Positions 44,331 through 56,900 of a stretch of 64,000 nt of DNA are shown here, one piece after another (positions within the stretch are counted from its first letter, which is position 1; every line of letters starts with the position of its first letter). Position numbers and translations under genes: made by a program. The stretch comes from Bisporella sp. PMI_857. Its lineage: Eukaryota > Ascomycota > Leotiomycetes > Helotiales > Helotiaceae. The notes beneath the pieces were generated by a model. It did no database searches and was not told where the DNA came from. It saw nothing but the letters and a program-made list of their open reading frames with translations. The stretch is taken from the NCBI GenBank assembly GCA_021307315.1, contig JAJSPD010000024.1, positions 62,001 through 126,000 on the forward strand. Reading direction: 5' to 3'.

Positions 44331-44797
44331 GCCCGTTGGTATGAGATCGAATGACCGACTTTTGGGGGGGGAGGGGGATAAGAAGTCACCCGAACGCTAT
44401 ATTGTGAAAATCTCTTGTCCAGAAAGACACCAAACAACTCCATTTGTCACGTGCACCTTGACATAGCCACCAAACGTCCTAAACTTGTTTGCCTGGGTTT
44501 ACGAGCCTCGGAAGTCTATTACAGTGGTAGCGCATCCCTAAAGAAGCAATTCGTCCTGTTATATGAGTGAATTCTCACTCGCGAAATGAGCCTTAGTTAG
44601 GATATCAAAGAGCGGGTTTGGGAGTAGAAAGGAGGAAGCATCAGGGGTGAACAAATCGTTTCTTGAGAAAATTATGCTATGCAATCTCAGCTTGAAGTTG
44701 GGAGAGCGCATGAAGATTATGGGATATAAGTAGCCGCGAATATATAGTAGAGAGAAGTAATCCGCGATATAGATGAAGCGATCGAATCTAAGTCTTG
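44331..44797. other. Convergent intergenic region
   Basis: 467 bp between two convergent 3' ends; both terminator regions should lie here. No motif recognised. Confidence 0.45.
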
Positions 44798-46295
44798 TTA
44801 GAGCCGATCCTCACATGTCACTGGCTGATCTTCGTCTTTGGCGATGAGAAATTGAAACTTTTCTAGCTTCAAGCAGTCTTTCAAATTTGTAAAAAAATCC
44901 CTATATGAGCGGGTTATACATTTGTCTTTAGGACAATCATCATGATTAACGACCATTGCCCATTCGCTGAGATGTAAGTACTTTAGAGTAACAGAGTGGT
45001 TTCGGAAGAATGACATTAGATCATCTTCGTAAGCTCGCATGTATCGAAATCGCAGGCTCTGAAGTGATTGCCATTTATTCTTAAAGAAAGCATGTTGGAG
45101 TGTTCTCAGAAACGGCATAGATATCATATTGATGCGGTCCTGGAGGAAGTACCAACTGATGTCTAAGTGGGTCAAGAATTGGAGATGACTAAAGAACGAT
45201 CCAATATTCCTGGCCATGGCTAAGGAATATCTTCCGTATCTATAAGTAAATCCAACACGAACATCTCGAATCTGGGCTGTCGTACGACGAAATTTATCAA
45301 GAAATTCCTTCTGGGTTTGAGCATTCCCAACCCTACTTATAGATTCTATTGGGAATGTATCCATACACAATTTTTGAATCGGAGAGGACATACTTTGCGC
45401 AGCTAATAAGATATCCCAGTAGCGCATGGTGACAATCTCACGCTGTTGAAAAGGTGCGCCTCGATATAACATGTGACTAAAACATTCTGGCTTGACAATA
45501 TCTTCATGGAAGCCTGCGATCTGGCCCCAAACGGCTTTTAAGCCATTTCCAACGCCAGCAAAAGGAAATCTGGTAGACGTAATAATAATCTCAGAAAGGT
45601 TTCGGAAACGGGGAAGTATCTCCTGTAATCTGGCCCTATTGCAGTGTGCTTCTAGTGACTCCATGGAGAATGTATTCTTGAGTACCTTGTGAATCGCTGT
45701 AGGGGACCTTGGGCGGCGGGTTCGAGGCTAACATAAATCAGTTAGCAGCTTTATATGTAAACATGGCTGGGAGCTTCTCCAATCATTAGAGTAACTGGGT
45801 ACGCCATACCCGATGATCATGGAGGAGCCGCCCAGACACAAACTGCCGCCGTCCTGGCCATTTTATGTATGCCGTGACTGCGCTAGATAAATCCGTAATG
45901 TGCATATCTCCTGTGAAAAGAGTCAAGCACTTGACACTACCAGCCATCAACGAGTTATTAGAGACTTTCTCCAGTCTCGCCATATCTCTAAGATGTGGTC
46001 GAACAGTGAATCCATCCTTGAACATATACTCGGCACCAAGTTTTGCACATTCCTTCGAGGTGAGCCTAACATTGAGAATATCTGTGCTGCATAGATTTTC
46101 CATGATCTGTAGTTTCAGCTCAGTTGGAATTGTTGAGAAGATATCCTTGGCCTGCTTGAAGGAACCAAAAGTCCCGGTACACCGAGAAACACCCGAGATT
46201 TTATCATTAGTCACTGTAATTGCTTCTCTAAGACCATAGCGGACCGCATGGCTCTCGTCATTTTGGCCGGCGGCGCAAGACGAATTGGATGGCAT
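44798..46295 (-). CDS. F-box domain protein
   Basis: Two exons (46295-45810, 45727-44798; 82-nt intron with a GCTAAC branch, phase 0) give 471 aa from the first in-frame ATG; the frame is open further upstream but has no ATG. The F-box lies at about residues 45-90: FSTIPTELKLQIMENLCSTDILNVRLTSKECAKLG. The rest is a long alpha-rich region with LRR-like strings (LQFLTHLDISW, LQSLRFRYMRAY, LKYLHLSEWAM), usual for substrate-recruiting F-box proteins of filamentous fungi. Expected to bind Skp1 in an SCF ubiquitin ligase; target unknown. Confidence 0.85.
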
Positions 46296-47494
46296 GTTGT
46301 TCGCGGCCGATACTGGAAGGATACGGTTGTTTCGTTCTAAGTTCCTGGGCTTCCGAAACCTTCTTTCGTACTTCAATAGCGGCGGTTAGTAACTGGATGG
46401 GACAACTCCTGTCCCGTCACACAATTTGGTCGGTTTAGGATGGGATTAAGTGCTTTTATCAAGTGTCCTGGTCGGCTTGAATGAACGTTTCATGTATGGG
46501 CTTCTAGATTTCGCTTTCAGATTTATTGAAAGGCGTATGGATTATGAAGATGAAGATTCACAAAGGCTATGCTTCGTTGACATGCTCTTGATGTGAGCCG
46601 AATATGTAGTTCGATTACAAGCACCTCAACCTAGAGGACCTGACCCTGAATCATTGGTTGAATAATTGTGGTGCTTGTGTGATTCGGATGCATTATGAAT
46701 GAATGAGAAGCGGCAGCCTCATGATATTTGTATTGAACTGATTCATCTTGTTGCCATGAGAAAGAGACAGGCATAAGAGACCAAAAGTTGACGGAAGCTG
46801 CGTTATAGAGTTGCCCCACCTTATTGCGCTGTCACGTGTCAGGCCCCTATGCTGCTGAGTTAAGGCGACACTAGAGACCAAATTCGAGAAGTTTTGATGT
46901 AAAGGACTTAGTTATATTACGAGAGCAGGTTCTAGAATAAGCAATATATCTACTCGCATTGAAGTTTGGCCAACTTAAAGAGAGGTAAAAAGGGGGAAGG
47001 TAAAATCAGTCAGGGGGAATATTATCACGTGATTTTTGGATTCTAGGGTACACAGTTGTGCAAAGTAAAGCCACCGACCTCTCCACACATGACCTTGTAG
47101 ACCACAAAAATTACGGCCTACGAGATTCAATCAATTTCATATCCTGGAAATGTTGTGGATATCCTCCATCCAGAGGCAGAGCACACCCTCGAGGATTTCC
47201 GGCAACTGGTAGATCTCTTGGCCCCAAGAATCCAAGACTTTCCAACCTGGTACAAACCTAGCAGCACCTTCTACTTTCGAGTATCTATGATGCTGCTCTC
47301 TGCATACCTTACGAACTGCGAGGCTCAAATGAGGAAGTTAGCAAGAGCCGATTGGATTGCGGGCTGCTCGATGTATGACTTTATCCGGGCTCCAATTATC
47401 GAGCCGGAGTATTGTGGTACAGTATGAAAGACTACTTGAACAGAGCCGCTTCCCAAGGCAACGTCAGTGAACGACTTGTCTAATTGTCTTTAAC
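46296..47494. other. Intergenic with an orphan coding-like segment
   Basis: 1.2 kb. A plus-strand frame ending at 47427 (LEDFRQLVDLLAPRIQDFP, then STFYFRVSMMLLSAYLTNC) looks coding and stops 68 bp before the next gene, but I find no ATG or splice that would open it. Possibly a gene remnant. Confidence 0.35.
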
Positions 47495-49278
47495 ATGAAG
47501 CTTCTCCAAAGATCGTTCCTGGTTGTCGCATGGGCGACGATTGCGGATGCCAATTGTGGTGCGGACAATTGTCTCCGAGCCTTGCGTGCAACGCAGACCC
47601 CAGGCCGTCTAGAAGCAGCACAATCCTTCTGCGCTACCTTCACAACTGCTCCGGTGACAGCAACTGCTTCAATCCCTACGTATGCGATTGCCAATTGCGC
47701 CGGAAATATAGCTTCCAGAGTGTCAAGTGCATGTAGCTGCCTACCAACTCCGACTGCGCTTCCATACGTCTCTTCAGAAGCGCTCCAAAAGGAAATCACT
47801 TCTGATGGGTAGAGTTGATTGGTGCTCAAGTTTCTAATCACAAGCTAATAGAATTTCAGACTATTGAGCAATCTAGACGAATTATACAAGATTGCGCTTG
47901 CAAACGGCGGCCAACGAGCCTTCGGCTTTCCTGGATTTGCCGCATCACGAGACTTCATAAAAGCCAAATTGGAGAAGTTTTCCTCAACTTCAATTTCTTG
48001 GCTTCAGGACTTCCCTGCACTTTTCACGCATGTCGAATCAATCTCACTCAAGATTACTGGAGTTGACTACTACGTTTTTGGTTTGACATACTCACCATCT
48101 ACACCTCCCGAGGGAATCACAGCACCTTTGGTCCTAGGCATACCCGGTGCTGCGGGCTGCAATGCATCCTCATATGCCACAATCGATGTGAAAGACAAGA
48201 TTGTCATCGTAGAGCGAGGCACTTGTCCGACAGGAGGCACCCTCGCCGGTCGTGTGCGGCCAGCAGCCGCCGCCGGAGCTGCGGCAGTAATAATCTGGAA
48301 TAATGTGCCAACCCATGCCACTGCCGGTACTCTTTCAGCTCCAGATCCTGAGAATTTTGTCCCCGCAGGGTGGATCGATCAGGTCGATGGTTTAGCGCTG
48401 AAGGCTAGGTTAGATGCTGGAGAGGCCATCGAAGCATACTTCCAACAGACCCAGATTATTGAGACAAGAATTACGCAGAATGTCTTCGCAGAAACCAAGG
48501 GTGGCGACCCCAATAATGTCATCATGCTTGGTGCACATTTGGATAGCGTTCCTGCTGGGCCTGGTATCAATGATGATGGATCAGGAACCTCCTTGATCCT
48601 GGAAGTCTTCGAGGCCCTTCAAAAATTCAACGTGAAGAACAAAGTCCGTTTCGCATGGTGGGGAGCAGAGGAGATTGGAAAGATCGGCTCAACCTACTAT
48701 ACAGCAAATCTAAACGCCAGTGCCGTAGACCAACTTCTCGCTTATCTGAACTTTGACATGGTCTCCAGAGGTTATTTCGGGGTATTCGATGGCGATGGAA
48801 GTACTCACGGTCTTGCAGGTGCTCCGGGATCGGAAGTAATTGAAAAACTCTTCGTAGATGACTTGACTAGCAAAGGGCTTAATGTCACGCCCGCTGTGTT
48901 CACGGGTGGGAGCGATTATGCAACTTTTATGACCGTTCTGAAAAAACCAGTTGGAGGACTTCATACAGGGACTGGCGTTGAGCAGGATAATTGCTATCAC
49001 CAAGCTTGCGATACTTATAATAATGCTAATTCAACGATAATAACTGTCAATGCTAAGGTGGGTGATTCTAGAAAATTCTTGGTACCAAAAGCTAACATAA
49101 TTGCTAGACTGCTGCTCATGTGCTCTCAATCCTGGCAACTGAGGGAGAGAAGATCATTCCAAAGACATTGACGAGCTCAAGCTCGGTGACCGGTGCAGTG
49201 GCAAGAGCTATAGATGACTTCGAATGGACAGTCTTTGATGGAGAGAGACACATTGGAAGTTGTGCTCATGAAGAGTAA
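47495..49278 (+). CDS. Secreted M28 zinc aminopeptidase with PA domain
   Basis: Three exons (47495-47808, 47860-49057, 49108-49278; introns of 51 and 50 nt) give 560 aa in one phase. A signal peptide (MKLLQRSFLVVAWATIADA) is followed by a Cys-rich N-terminal segment (residues about 20-90, six Cys). A PA domain follows (about 190-330; IVIVERGTCPTGG). The M28 domain has all five zinc ligands and the catalytic acid: GAHLDSV (His), NDDGSG (Asp), WWGAEEIG (Glu pair), LNFDMVS (Asp) and CYHQACDT (His). This matches fungal leucine aminopeptidase 2-like secreted enzymes that release N-terminal residues from peptides. Confidence 0.94.
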
Positions 49279-49910
49279 CGACCCTCATGCCACGGCCAAG
49301 GATAGTTAGATCAAGCGCTCAAGAAAATATGTTCCAAACATCCAATAATATAGAAGCTCTCTACCGACGACTATTTCTGATAGATCTGCTTATTTGCGTA
49401 TCTGAGACTTTAAAAATTTCAAACCTCTCTTGATCCGATATTCTCAAATCCCTCTCTTACTGCGATTTACTGTCATATGATCCTTGCCTTAACTGAGTTG
49501 GAAGGAACGAGCGCCTGCACTGTACCACACCTCTTTTTCAACGCGTGAAGCTGATCTCTCACCACCATCTTCTTTCCTTCATTACTTCCAAAAGCTTCAA
49601 CTCACATCAATAATCAACTTTCCACCTTGAGGAATAACAAAGAACGCTCACCTATTCTTCTCAATTATACACTCATTGTGGTTTAGCTGTTGAATCAGTT
49701 TTAGAACTTATTCTAGAACTCACTTTCTTGGTCGGTAAAGAGTAACAGGGCTTGGTCACCTCTTGCCTCTTCATCTCAATATCTTATCTAGTTTATTGCT
49801 CTCCCCGTTATACGGTCAAGGGACCAACTAACAATTTTGAACAGCCTGACGCTTGCTCGCTACCCCTCGTACTATCTGGCCGCGATATCTGCAAGTTCTT
49901 TGAACTCAAC
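49279..49910. other. Intergenic, promoter and probable 5' UTR of next gene
   Basis: 632 bp, T/C-rich towards the right, as often seen in fungal 5' leaders. No gene. Confidence 0.45.
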
Positions 49911-50686
49911 ATGTCTTGGGCGTAAGTCTGCGGAGTATAAAGGACTTTTAGAAGCATCTCTAAAATGTGACTAGACCACTAGGCCATGAACTTATACATA
50001 TCCGTGTTGGGCCCCATGGAGACCTAGTTCAACTTGACAAAACGCTCTTAAGTACTTATCCTGGGTTTGATAGCTGGCTCAGGAGTGGAATCTTCAACCG
50101 TGGGGCCAATATTCGGATGTTCCCCGAAGAACATAGCGAATCATTCTTCATGTTGGTTAACTGGTTCACCTCTGGACATTTGCCGCCTTTGAAAGAAGCG
50201 GATGAGTTACATAATCAGGCTCTCCTCCTCATAGCACTTTACCGACTGGCAGCCACGTTCGGCATAACTAAGCTTGAGAATCGCATCGTTAGCTCTTACG
50301 TCAGAACAGCCAATTCGCTTCGGTCGTTCCCAACCCCGGGGATTGTTAAGGAGATCTACGAGAAAATACCTACGACTTGGGGATTACGCAAGTTCGCTTC
50401 ACATGTCCTCTACTATGTCTTAGAGGCAGGGCCCGAGCAAGGGGATTATCGGAGCTCCGGAGTAACCTGGTCAACAGAAGACATCGTGGAGTTACTGGAA
50501 ATGAGAGATTTAAGAACTGACCTCATCTTACTCATGAGAAGAAAAGAGCAGGGCCATATAGTTCTCAATCCTCTTAAAGAGATACCATTATGCGTATACC
50601 ATAATCACGCGTTGGAAATAAGAGAAACATGCCGTGATTTTCGCAAGACTGGCTCTTCTGAGGATTATTATCGTTTGAATTCATAA
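49911..50686 (+). CDS. BTB/POZ-like domain protein
   Basis: An 11-nt first exon (49911-49921) and a 53-nt intron (GTAAGT donor) lead into the main exon 49975-50686; total 240 aa. The main frame alone has no ATG start near its beginning, and the splice supplies one in phase, with MSWAPLGHELIHIRVG at the junction. Residues about 8-110 fit a fungal BTB-like fold: IRVGPHGDLVQLDKTLLS, FPEEHSESFFMLVNWFTSGHLP and LYRLAATFGITKLENRIV. This is the usual pattern of BTB proteins in filamentous fungi. Probably a protein-interaction adaptor; partner unknown. Confidence 0.8.
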
Positions 50687-50927
50687 GCCTTACGGCATTT
50701 TATGTTCCCTTTTACATTCAGGAAAGCGGTAAAGTACAAGAATGGTAGAATTAAGGAGAGAATAACTGTAGCTTTGTAACATAACTTAACACTTTAGCGC
50801 AACTCAGACGTTGAACATCGGAGAAGATATTCACGTGAACTACTTTTCTATCTACCTACGCCAAACACCAACAAATGCAAAATGTCCTGACAATATCACA
50901 TTCCACAAACACCAACACCAAAATGAA

Positions 50928-53900
50928 CTAACTAGAAGAATCCGCCACCTCCACAAACCACTGCCTTAATAGTGTCGCCAAAACACTGGGCAACTCCTTT
51001 ACATCACTAACAATCAGGTAATACTGGAATGGAAATGTATCCAGATACCTCTCAATTTTGACCTCGCCATTAACAAACTTGGCCTCCTTCAAGTCCATAA
51101 CGCTCTCCCCTTTCTTTTTATTCTTCAGATCATCCACAATAACAAACACCATCATGATCCTCTCCTCCAACGCCTGTCTTAGCAACTGACGAATCGGTTC
51201 GTGTTCCGAGGAATTGCACACCCCATCAGAGATAATAAGCTCCATCTGCCACAGATCCGTCGACGAGTTATTGCTCTTCGCCCGTGCGGTACGGAAGAGC
51301 TCGATGCTCTCCCTTACCAACCTCGTGACGTCCGTTTTTTCCTGCTCGAACCCGAAATGTTGCACTACCCTCGGCCCCGCATCTGCGCTGAACGGCGCAT
51401 CGAAATCATGCGCCACTTTGACGCTCTCCCCGAATCCTACGACGCACATCTCGCCGACTTCCAGCATGCTCAGGCTCTTGGCTACCATTACAAGCGTCTC
51501 CATGGCAAGTTCTCCAGATCCAGATTCGCCCATGGATTTGGAGTCGTCGACTGCAAGCATGATTTGGTAGTTCCTCTTTGAGGGTACGCTACGCCGCATC
51601 CAGATCTTGTCGCGCTTGTATTGCGAGGCGATGTATGGGATGATGCGTTTGATGTTGAGCCGCTTGCCGGTGCGGAAGTCGCCACGCATTTTGGTGGCGA
51701 GCGTCGGCGCAAGGATGAGGCGGAGCTGTTCGGTCAGGGATAGGGAGAGAGGCCGGGTTTGAATTTCGTAGCGCGTCCATTGCTGGCGGGCGTCGGCAGC
51801 AGAGCGGGAATTCAGAAACTCTGTGCTGTCAAGGTGGGTGCTCTCAAGTTGATTGTCAACTTCCTCAACATCAGACTCGTCCATGAGTTGCCGGGCATGG
51901 GCATGAGCGGCATCCATGTCCTTATCGCGGTCAGGCCAGGCTTGGTTGATTGAGGCGCCGGCACGGCCTTCATAGGCATCGGATGGGTTTGTCTCTCGGC
52001 CTTCGGAGACGTCATCAAGATCCATAACATCATCCTTGTCTGGTTCATCCTGCTCCAGTTCGTCAGGTTGGAATTGATCTGGCATGTCTTGAGTATCAGT
52101 ATCAACTGCCATAGATTCATCAATTGCATGAGCTTGTTCTTCAGTAGCAGTGCCCATAGCTTGATCGTCTGCCTGTGCATCTTCATCTTGCAAATGTTGG
52201 AACTCGGAACTCTCCTTGCTCAGATCCCTATTCTTGTCTTGAGCTTGGTCTGGCTCCTTCTGTTCAGTGGCATCTCGGATTTGAGTTTGTTGTCGATGCC
52301 AGCTCTCAAGTGCATCGCCAAGCTTCTTGAATGGATGGGCTTCCGAGGCATCATCCATTTGGTCCAGAGAATCCCTGGGTGCATCACCATTTGCTTGACG
52401 ACCATTTTCCCCATCTTCAGCGGAAGCTTCTTGCTGCTCCGATGACTCGCCACCTTTTCCTCCTTGTTCTCGCTGGGCTTTGTTGGCGGAATCTTTGTCC
52501 TCTATTTGGTTCTCTTCTTGATCTTGACCGGCACCTTGGACCTCGCTAGTGACCGCATTATCAGTGTCTGCATTGGCGTCATCATTTATATCCTGGAGAG
52601 GCCCTTGATCCTCGCGCTGTTGCTCTTCAAGATTCTCATCGGCATGTTCGCCAGCTTCCTCTGTCTTTTCACCCTCTCCCTCCTCCTCCTCTTCCTCTAG
52701 ATCAATAATATCCATATCGTGTTCTATACTAGGATTCTCCTGAGGGTCAACATCTTCGCCTTCCGGCTCTGCCTTCCCATCATTTTGTACCTCTTCATCC
52801 CCTTCTTTAGTGTCCTCGGCGTCCGACAAGTCTTTCATTTCATCATCACTGGCTGGATCATTCTCCTCTTCTTGCCCATCAAAATTCATGTCTTCAGGCA
52901 AATCGAGGGCTTCTCCTTCTTCAGCATGTGGATCGTGCTTTTCGATATCATCCTGCTGCTTGACTTCTTCTCCTTGCTCTGCTCCCTCTAATTCCTCGTC
53001 TCCATCACCATTGTTTTCTTCCTCTGTCGTCTCTTTACTGTTTTCTTGAGCGGCAATTTGTTCATCTTTTTGAGCCTTTCCCTTAGAATCATTGCCAGTT
53101 TGGTCTTTTTCTGCTTCCTCCGTATCACCATCCCACATCTTCTCATCCACAGCTGTAGGATCTAAATCATCTACGTCGCCCGCTTCTTCGTCCATTTCAT
53201 CGCCACTATCATCACTGCCTGAGCCATCCTCATCCTTGCTCTCATCTTCTGCATCTCCCATTTCGCCTTCCATATCACCATCAGCCATGTCGACTGCGTC
53301 ATTTTCATCTTCGATTTCTTCTTTGTTGCCCATGTTAGGTTCTTGAGCAAGCTCATCCAAATCTTCATCATCTTGAATATCCTTGCTTATATCTTCAGCA
53401 CCATCGCCTTCACCAAGGCCAGTACCACCTTCTAGTTTGTCAGTTTTGCCATCTTCCGCGTCAGCCTTTTCAGGTGGAGTACAGAAGCCTTGAGTAGCAA
53501 TTTGGATAAAGGTCTTTGCGAGGATGTACGCAGTCTTGCAGGTAGCACGGTGAAGCTGCGCGTATCGAGTCACAGCCTCATGCGTTATATTGTAGTATTG
53601 TTCGAGGATAGGCATGGCTACGGCAAAGATGGCACCGGCTGTCTCGCTTGTCTTGGTGTTCGTGAGATCAAGTTTGCGGAGGACTTCAAAGGCACCGTCA
53701 AGCTGATCAATAATCGTATCCCTTTGATTTGTGATCGTATCACAGTATAATGTCTTGATGCTGTCTGAAAGTGATTTCTCGTTTTCCACAAACCACCTTG
53801 AGTTGTCGGTAGTGGTTGGGATGTTGCTAATAGCATCTTTATACTCTTGGATAGTAATAAGTACAGTATCGCAAACTTCGGTTAGTTTTGTGTTCAGGTT

Positions 53901-56900
53901 GGTGATAGATTCTTGCTCAGAATCATTAGTGAACGGAACCGAATCAATATCCATCCAGGGCAGGATCTGCTTTAAGATGAAAGCAAGATCTAGTCGATTT
54001 TCAGCTGTCTCCACGAGATAAGCTTTGAGCTGAGTGGTTATCTCTTCAGTCTGTCGTTCCAGCTGTTGCCGCTCAGTCGATATAATATTTGCTGGAAGGG
54101 CAGTTGAATTGCTCCATTTTTCTGAAAGACTGGAAATTTTTCCAATATATGCAGAGATGACATCCTGAACAGTGCAGTTATCGATCTTCCCCAACCTAGC
54201 TTGGACTTGAATTATCTCCAGCGCGACTTTTAGGATATTAGGCAACCATTGAAGAAGTTTTCCGTGCGTTGAGATCGCAACTTGGATTGTGATAGCATAG
54301 TGGCTTGGTGACCAAAGAGCTCGTGTCATAGCCAGCTTTTGCTCTAGCTTCAGCAGATTCAAGGAAGTCACAGCCAAAAAGGTTCTTTGAGATAGGGCAG
54401 TAGAAACCAATCCTTCTAGCCGAGCCAGGCTTCGGCCCACTTGATCTTTACTTAAATCTTCGGAATGCTGCCGAGTAGCTTCTCTAGCACGTGGTACAAG
54501 GTCTACTGTTTTATGGAAGTAATACTCAAGCCCCCAAGAATCAAAATTCTTGATGAGGGGCAGGTTCTCAGCGCGAGAGAGGATAGTAGAAATGGAGTCT
54601 TGTTTTGAGAGTGCATCGGTATCTCTGACTGATTTGATGCCCATGTGACGGAGCTCTTTCAGGGTTTCGTTAAACAATTTTGTCTTTCTTAGCTTCAAGT
54701 GCTTCACAATTGACTTATTTTCTTCAGTTAAAACTGAAGGTGTTGCCTTTTGAAGCTCAGCAATCGACGTGAGAATATTGGTAAGGAAGGAATCGATGTA
54801 AGTTGACCCTTCGATAGCTGATTCTGGTGGGTGGCTGAGATCTGACATGATGCCAACTGTTTTGGACACATTAACAAACCGTTTGTTCTTTTCTGTCCAG
54901 TTCGGGACCGATGATGTGCATAACTCTAATGCTATAGGATCAACCGAGGGAAGTAATTGCAATGAAGTGTGCGATGCCTGAGTATCAACGGCGGTTTCGT
55001 CTGGCAAGCCAACCTTAATAATTGCTTCCATGGGTTGACCGAGAAGAGAGCGAAACTTTCGCACAATCTTAAAGAGCTTATGATGAGATCTCTTGGCACT
55101 ATCTCGTAGAGCGACAATGTTGGTGTCCTTCCAACTGGCAAGTAATAAAACATCCTTCATTGCTTTTTCTAATGAAGCTCTGCCCTTCTTGAGACTCTCC
55201 TGAACTGGCTTTGTGTATCTCGAATAGTACGCGATGAAGTTGGATAAAGCACCATGAATAATTGACAATGATGGAACATCAATTCTAAGGATCTCAAGAT
55301 GTCTGTTTAGCTGAATGACAAGCTGAAGGCTAGGGACAAATTGGCCAACTATTGCAGTCGAGAAATAATTTCCGAGAACATTCAGCAGCTGAGGGGCGTA
55401 ATCTCGAAGCTCATCGACGGACTCTGACTTGGAGAGTGGTGTCGCAATGATGATCTCGTATGCAGGCAACCACCACAGCTTAGCCACATCTTCACATCTA
55501 TGGCTCTCCATGTCGAACAGTTTTGACCACGTAGATAATTCTAGTCGCCGCCAGCTGATGATAGTCTCCGTGAGGCTGTCGTAAAGAGTCTTTGCCCCAT
55601 ATACATAACTGGCCCAACCGCCGAATTGCCATTCGTGCATAAATGCATGTACTTTTTCAACCTTTGTGATGATTTTAGCAAGAGGTTCAGTATGCTTGAG
55701 TTGAAGTAGCTCTCGGCAGTGGACCAAGACGTCCTCAAGCGGCTGCATATGACCAATCTCATCAACACCTTGCAATTCACGAAAGCGAGTCTGAATCTTG
55801 TGAACAAGATTTACAAGCTTTCGAACCTCTGGTAGGTTGGAGTCAGCATAAAAGTCATAAGACTCAGAAGCTGCCAACGTAGAATTTAATGCCTCGATGT
55901 TGTGGTTGACAAGGAGCAAAGCACCAGGAAGCAGATTTTCGGTCAGACGGCCATCGGCTGAAGCACTAGGGTTTTCACCGCGAAGAACGCTAATCTTCTC
56001 AGAGATATGTCGAACGAGAGAGAAGACACTCTCAGATGAAGAGTGACCGTCAAGGAATATCTCAGAATGTGTCTTGGCAAGCGCTAGAGAGATATCTCTT
56101 GTAGTATCAGATGCCGCAACAGTAGAGCCTGCCGGATCTTCATCGTACGCCGGGAAGAGCCTATTGAATTCTTCCTGATTATCATCGTCCTCATCCTCAG
56201 CACTACCACGGTAGCTATAAAGCCCAGAATTCTTTTGGATAAACTCGAGATCCTTCTCACGCTTCTCGCGCCATTGTTCGTAACATACATGGAAGGTCTT
56301 GAGAAGCGAGTTTCGGGTATTCGAACTCAATGAAGACACGCCTTCCGTAGCACATGTAGCCGCTAAAAACTTCATGTACTCCAAAGGGTGGTGTGAAATA
56401 AAGTCCTCATCCACAGTTCCTGGGCGACCGCCCAAGAAGGGAGTCATCTCACCAAGCTTCATGATCGTCTCATCCTGCGCAGATTTAGTCGATCGTGCTA
56501 AGATAGCCAGGGACAAACCAATCTGTAGAGAGCGAAGCATGTTTATGACCGGGATAATTAAGTCATTGTAAGCATGGTATGCCACTGTCAAACGTCGTAT
56601 AATCTGGTCAATATTTCTTTGCAGCAGCTTTAATTCTTTTGTCCAATCTTCGTCGCTAGAGAACATCTCAAGTAACCTTTCATGCGGCTTTGCTTGAGTT
56701 ATTATCTTCAGCAGATTATTGAACTCTCCTTGGAGCTGATTTAGTCTCGAAACTGTTGGTCGATATATTTCTTGAAGAATCTCTGGTGGCTCTCCAAGGT
56801 CTCGAATGTCTTCCTCAAGCTGCTGGTATCGGATATTGGAGTTCTGCCCAGTGTGCAAGAGCTCAAACTGTCTCAGAGCAACAGCCTTATTTCGCAAGCG

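Noticed and set aside
51201..53346. Several plus-strand frames opposite the midasin acidic region
   Set aside because: They arise because Asp/Glu codons read as Ser/Leu/Phe-rich frames on the other strand; no independent evidence.
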